Origin: Spiroplasma cantharicola | GTDB taxonomy: Bacteria; Bacillota_I; Bacilli_A; Mycoplasmatales; Mycoplasmataceae | Direction of reading: 5' to 3' | Assembly: GCF_001281045.1 (NCBI RefSeq) | Contig: NZ_CP012622.1 | Span: 248,001-312,000 of the forward strand | DNA length: 64,000 nt | In this document: positions 60,978 through 64,000 of the stretch, piece after piece | Layout of the letters: each line of letters starts with the position of its first letter | Position numbering within the stretch: position 1 is the first letter of the stretch | The notes under the pieces: generated by a model | What the model was told of the DNA's origin: nothing | Database searches by the model: none | Seen by the model: the letters and a program-made list of their open reading frames with translations, nothing else | Made by a program: the position numbers and the translations under genes

Positions 60978-62018
60978 ATGATAGAAAAAATATTAGAAAA
61001 AAATACAAACGAGGTGCTTTTAAATATGAGTGATAATAATATTTATGATGATCCTGCTTTTAAAAGCGTTTTAAAAGATATTGAAAAAACTTTTGGAAAA
61101 GGCTCAATTATGAAATTAGGAGATTCAGCAAATTCAGCTATTGAAGTTATTCCAACTGGAAGTTTTTTACTTGATAGAGCTATTGGAGTTGGGGGATATC
61201 CCAAAGGTAGAATTATAGAAATTTATGGTCCAGAATCAAGTGGTAAAACAACACTTTCATTACATGCAATTGCTGAAGCTCAAAAAAATAATGGAAGGGC
61301 TGCTTTTATTGATGCAGAACATGCTTTAGACCCAAGATATGCTCAAAATATCGGTATTGATATTAAAAATCTTGTTGTTGCTCAACCCGACTCAGGAGAA
61401 CAAGCTTTAGATATTTTAGAAATGTTAATTAAATCAAATACTATCGATATAATTGTTGTTGATTCAGTAGCAGCGTTAGTTCCAAAAGCAGAATTAGATG
61501 GAGAAATGTCAGATCAACAAATTGGTTTACAAGCAAGATTAATGTCAAAAGCTTTAAGAAAAATTAATGGAATAGTTTCTAAAACTAATACAACAGTCAT
61601 TTTTATTAATCAATTAAGAGAAAAAGTAGGTGTCATTTTTGGTAGCCCTGAAATAACTCCTGGAGGTAGAGCTCTAAGATTTTACTCATCTATAAGATTA
61701 GAAGTAAGAAAAGGAGAAACAATTTCTACAAATGGTGAAGCAACTGCAAATAAAGTTAAAATTAAAGTTGTAAAAAATAAGGTAGCTCCACCATTTAAAA
61801 CTTGTCAAATTACTATTGCATATAATAAAGGTGTTGAAAAAGATCTTGAAATTATTGAAATGGCAACGATTTATAATATTTTAAATAAAGCTGGAGTTTG
61901 ATATTCATATTGTGATGAAAAAATTGGACAAGGTAAGGAATCTGTTAGAGAATGATTTAATAATAATCCAGAAAAGTATTTAGAAATTCAATCTAAACTT
62001 AAAGACTGTATAGAATAA
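60978..62018 (+). CDS. recA: Recombinase RecA
   Basis: 346 residues. Walker [27 protein letters not shown], the L1 loop and L2 [25 protein letters not shown]. The start at 60978 has a strong GAGGAGA 7 bases upstream, giving a 16-residue extension before the conserved MSDNN; a second ATG at 61026 with GAGGTG is also usable. Two UGA codons near the C-terminus at AGVWYSYC and REWFNN. Confidence 0.97.
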
Positions 62019-62032
62019 TAAGTAATCTTTTT

Positions 62033-62063
62033 AACTGTATTTAATACAGTTTTTTATTTTTTT
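62033..62063 (+). terminator. Terminator after recA
   Basis: AACTGTAT / ATACAGTT stem followed by TTTTATTTTTT. Confidence 0.85.
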
Positions 62064-62377
62064 GAATTATTTTTATATCCAATAGTCATATTAGATATAG
62101 GAATTAGAGAAAAATATTAACTTTATTTAATAAAAATATAGTTTCAAAAATACAACATAAACATATTCAACTATATTATTAGATATAAAAAATCTTAATT
62201 AATTAATGACAATTATTCTGTAAATTGATCCAATTAACAGTTTTGATTTGAAGAAGAAATTCATGATGGATAATATTAATATAAAAACAAAAATTATTTT
62301 TTTGTTTTTTTTGTTTTATTTTGTTTATTAAGTTCCTTCTCTAATTATGCTATTTTGTTAATTTGATGTAAAATAAT
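62064..62377 (+). other. Non-coding AT-rich spacer before rny
   Basis: About 310 bases without a supported gene. There is a 22-codon frame at 62264-62332 (MMDNINIKTKIIFLFFLFY...), but it has no close ribosome binding site match I trust. A T-rich stretch (62290-62335) and GATGTAAAATAAT, a weak -10 near 62365, lead into the rny leader. I see no known RNA. Confidence 0.6.
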
Positions 62378-62420
62378 AGGGTTGCAAAAGGCAACGCCAC
62401 ACTTTTCTAGGATTGGAGAA
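62378..62420 (+). promoter_or_regulatory. rny 5' leader hairpin
   Basis: GGGTTGCAAAAGGCAACGCC, with GTTGC / GCAAC stem, lies at the probable transcript start 30 bases before the ribosome binding site. It could protect the mRNA 5' end or be a control site. Confidence 0.4.
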
Positions 62421-62422
62421 CA

Positions 62423-63958
62423 ATGCTAGTTATGAATGATGATTTAGTACACTTGTATATTGCGATAATATCTTTTTTAATAGTACTTTTAATTGTATTA
62501 GGTACAGTTATTGTATATTTAATTAAGTCTCGTCAGCGCAAATACATTTTGAAAAAAACATTAGACGAGTCAAAAGAAATTAAAATGAAAATATTAGCAG
62601 AAGCAAAAGCTGATGCAGCTTTAATAAAACTTAATGCTGAAAGTGATGCTTCGTATATTCGTGAAGAAATTTCTATCGAAAACAAAAATTTAAAACAAAA
62701 AAAAGAACAATTTTTTGAAGAAATAGAAGTTTTGAATAAAAAGGAAGAAGAATTAATTCAAGATAAAATTAATACAAATAAAATAAAAAGTGAATTAAAA
62801 ATTCAAAAAAAGAAATATCAGTTAGCTCTTGAAAATATTTCAAATTTAACAGAAGAGCAAGTCAAAAGTGAATTATTTAATATTGTAGAAAATAAATATT
62901 TAAATGAACTTTCAAATAAAATTAAAGATTACGAAAATAAATTAAAAATTAGAGCTGAAAAAAAAGCATCTGATATATTAATTGATGCAATGCAAAGTTG
63001 TCATATTCAAATTACTTCTGAAAAAAATACAACATTTTTTGAAATTGAAAATGATTCTTGAAAGGGAAAAATTATAGGTAAAGAAGGTCGCAATATTAAA
63101 ACTTTTCAATCTTATGGAGGTGTTGATTTAATAATTGATGATACACCAAATAGGATTACCATTTCTTCTTTTAACCCTATAAGAAGAGAAATTGCTTATT
63201 TAACTTTAACTGAACTTATTAAAACTGCAAGAATTCATCCTGCAACAATTGAAGAACAATTAATTATTCAAGAAGAAAAATTAAATAAACATTGTTTTGA
63301 AATTGGTAATGAAGTCTTATTAAATTTAAATATTGATGATTTACCTGAAGAAATAGTTAAAATGATTGGTAAATTAAAGTTTAGACATAGTTATGGACAA
63401 AACGCTTTACAACATTCAATTGAGGTTGCAAAGATATGTAGAAAAATTGCATTAGAAATGGGTCTTGATGAGAAGATTGGACTTAAGTCGGGTCTTTTAC
63501 ATGACATTGGAAAAGCTGTGGACTTCGAGCAAGAAGGAAGTCATGTAAAATTAGGAGTCGATATTCTTAAAAAATACAATTTGGAATTTGAAATAATTAA
63601 TGCTGTTGAATCACATCATAATGATGTGGAAAAAGAAACCTATTATGCAGAAATTGTTGCAATTGCTGATGCAATGAGTGCTGCAAGACCAGGAGCAAGA
63701 AATAATGATGCCAATGAATATTTTATAAGAATGCAAGAGCTTGAAGATATTTGTTTACAACAAGAAGGTGTTATTAAAGCTTATGTTTTAAAAGCTGGAA
63801 GAGAAATTAGAGTTATGGTTAATCCAACTGTTATTGATGATTACAATATGAAAAAAATTTCCTTAAATTTAAAAGAAAACATTCAAAAAATAAATAAAAC
63901 CCCTGGAGATATTTATATAACAATAATTCGTGAAAAACGTGAAGTTATAAGATTATAA
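62423..63958 (+). CDS. rny: Ribonuclease Y
   Basis: 511 residues, normal length. N-terminal membrane helix (about 8-32), a long charged coiled coil (40-210), a KH domain with KIIGKEGRNIKTFQSYGGVDLIIDDTP and the HD phosphohydrolase domain with LLHDIGKAVDFEQEGSHVKLG and HHNDVE. It is the main endoribonuclease starting mRNA decay in these bacteria, at the membrane. ATG at 62423 has TTGGAGAA four bases upstream. One UGA codon, at WKGKIIG. Confidence 0.96.
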
Positions 63959-63982
63959 AAACACCAAGATAATGGTGTTTTT
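63957..63982 (+). terminator. Terminator after rny
   Basis: AAAACACC / GGTGTTTT stem with a seven-base loop and T-run. It is followed at once by TGTTATAAT (63983-63991), an extended -10 for a gene beyond the window. Confidence 0.85.
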
Positions 63983-64000
63983 TGTTATAATTAATTGAGA

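Noticed and set aside
62264-62332. 22-codon hydrophobic frame before rny
   Set aside because: Mostly poly-T-encoded Phe/Leu/Tyr, no convincing ribosome binding site, so likely chance in a T-rich spacer.
1-64000. Prophage or integrative element around 6-9 kb
   Set aside because: Apart from the short MuF-like motif there is no integrase, terminase, portal, att-like repeat or compositional break that I could see.

Overview
The window is a very AT-rich stretch of a wall-less Mollicute chromosome. Almost every long gene is continuous only if UGA is read as tryptophan (genetic code 4). This holds at invariant Trp sites in ribosomal proteins L20 and S2, in RecA and in EF-Ts. A full-length mreB (52976-53998), RNase Y, an apparently ligand-less RNase J paralogue, a terpenoid MEP-pathway gene (ispG), several PTS transporters and ECF-type vitamin uptake genes point to a Spiroplasma or close relative. 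The genus is inferred, mainly from MreB together with code 4. All reading frames below that cross internal UGA codons were joined by hand.

Layout. 1-12.7 kb is a sugar-uptake and accessory region. It holds a partial gene, a coiled-coil/EIIC fusion with its EIIB, a MupG-like muramidase, a glucose/GlcNAc-type EIICB behind a T17 tract, two Cys-rich unknowns, a divergent ABC exporter pair, and an RpiR regulator followed by malX-malY-ridA. 12.7-31.8 kb is mostly housekeeping: the infC-rpmI-rplT operon with an L20-type leader, trpS, nadK, an RNase J-like gene, ftsK, uvrC, greA, rsmI, the L21 leader with rplU-prp-rpmA, a J-domain protein, pepV, rpsB and tsf. In the middle of it lies a small double-glycine peptide gene that looks like a bacteriocin precursor. 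31.8-42.1 kb has a TPP riboswitch before thiT, a hydrolase and an amino acid permease, pyrH-frr, an MFS-like permease with an aldose epimerase, and ispG. 42.1-54.5 kb has scpA-scpB-rluB-dNK, yebC, pepO, glpX, ppa, an FMN riboswitch before ribU, a divergent His-rich membrane protein, mreB, a candidate small RNA and a ferredoxin. 54.5-64 kb has cmk-der-gpsA-hup, a DnaD-like gene overlapping recU, gpsB, rnpB, cinA-recA and rny.

How it fits together. Carbon enters as PTS sugars. The first two PTS systems flank a MurNAc-6-phosphate hydrolase candidate, suggesting scavenging of peptidoglycan sugars by an organism that makes no wall. MalX, MalY and RidA are stop-to-start neighbours, so a C-S lyase and a scavenger of its reactive enamine product sit together with a sugar importer. 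Cofactors are imported through riboswitch-controlled S-components (thiamine, riboflavin). Most transcription units end in clear hairpin-plus-T terminators. In several places the terminator T-tract runs almost directly into an extended -10 promoter (TGnTAWAAT) for the next gene.

No IS element, CRISPR array, tRNA or rRNA gene was recognised. The strongest candidates for something new are the double-glycine peptide (25336-25620), the coiled-coil/EIIC fusion (254-2452), the membrane-anchored protein with a phage-head-like Cys/His motif (6371-7048), the hairpin-bounded non-coding transcript at 54106-54302, and the homopolymeric T17 tract in a PTS promoter.
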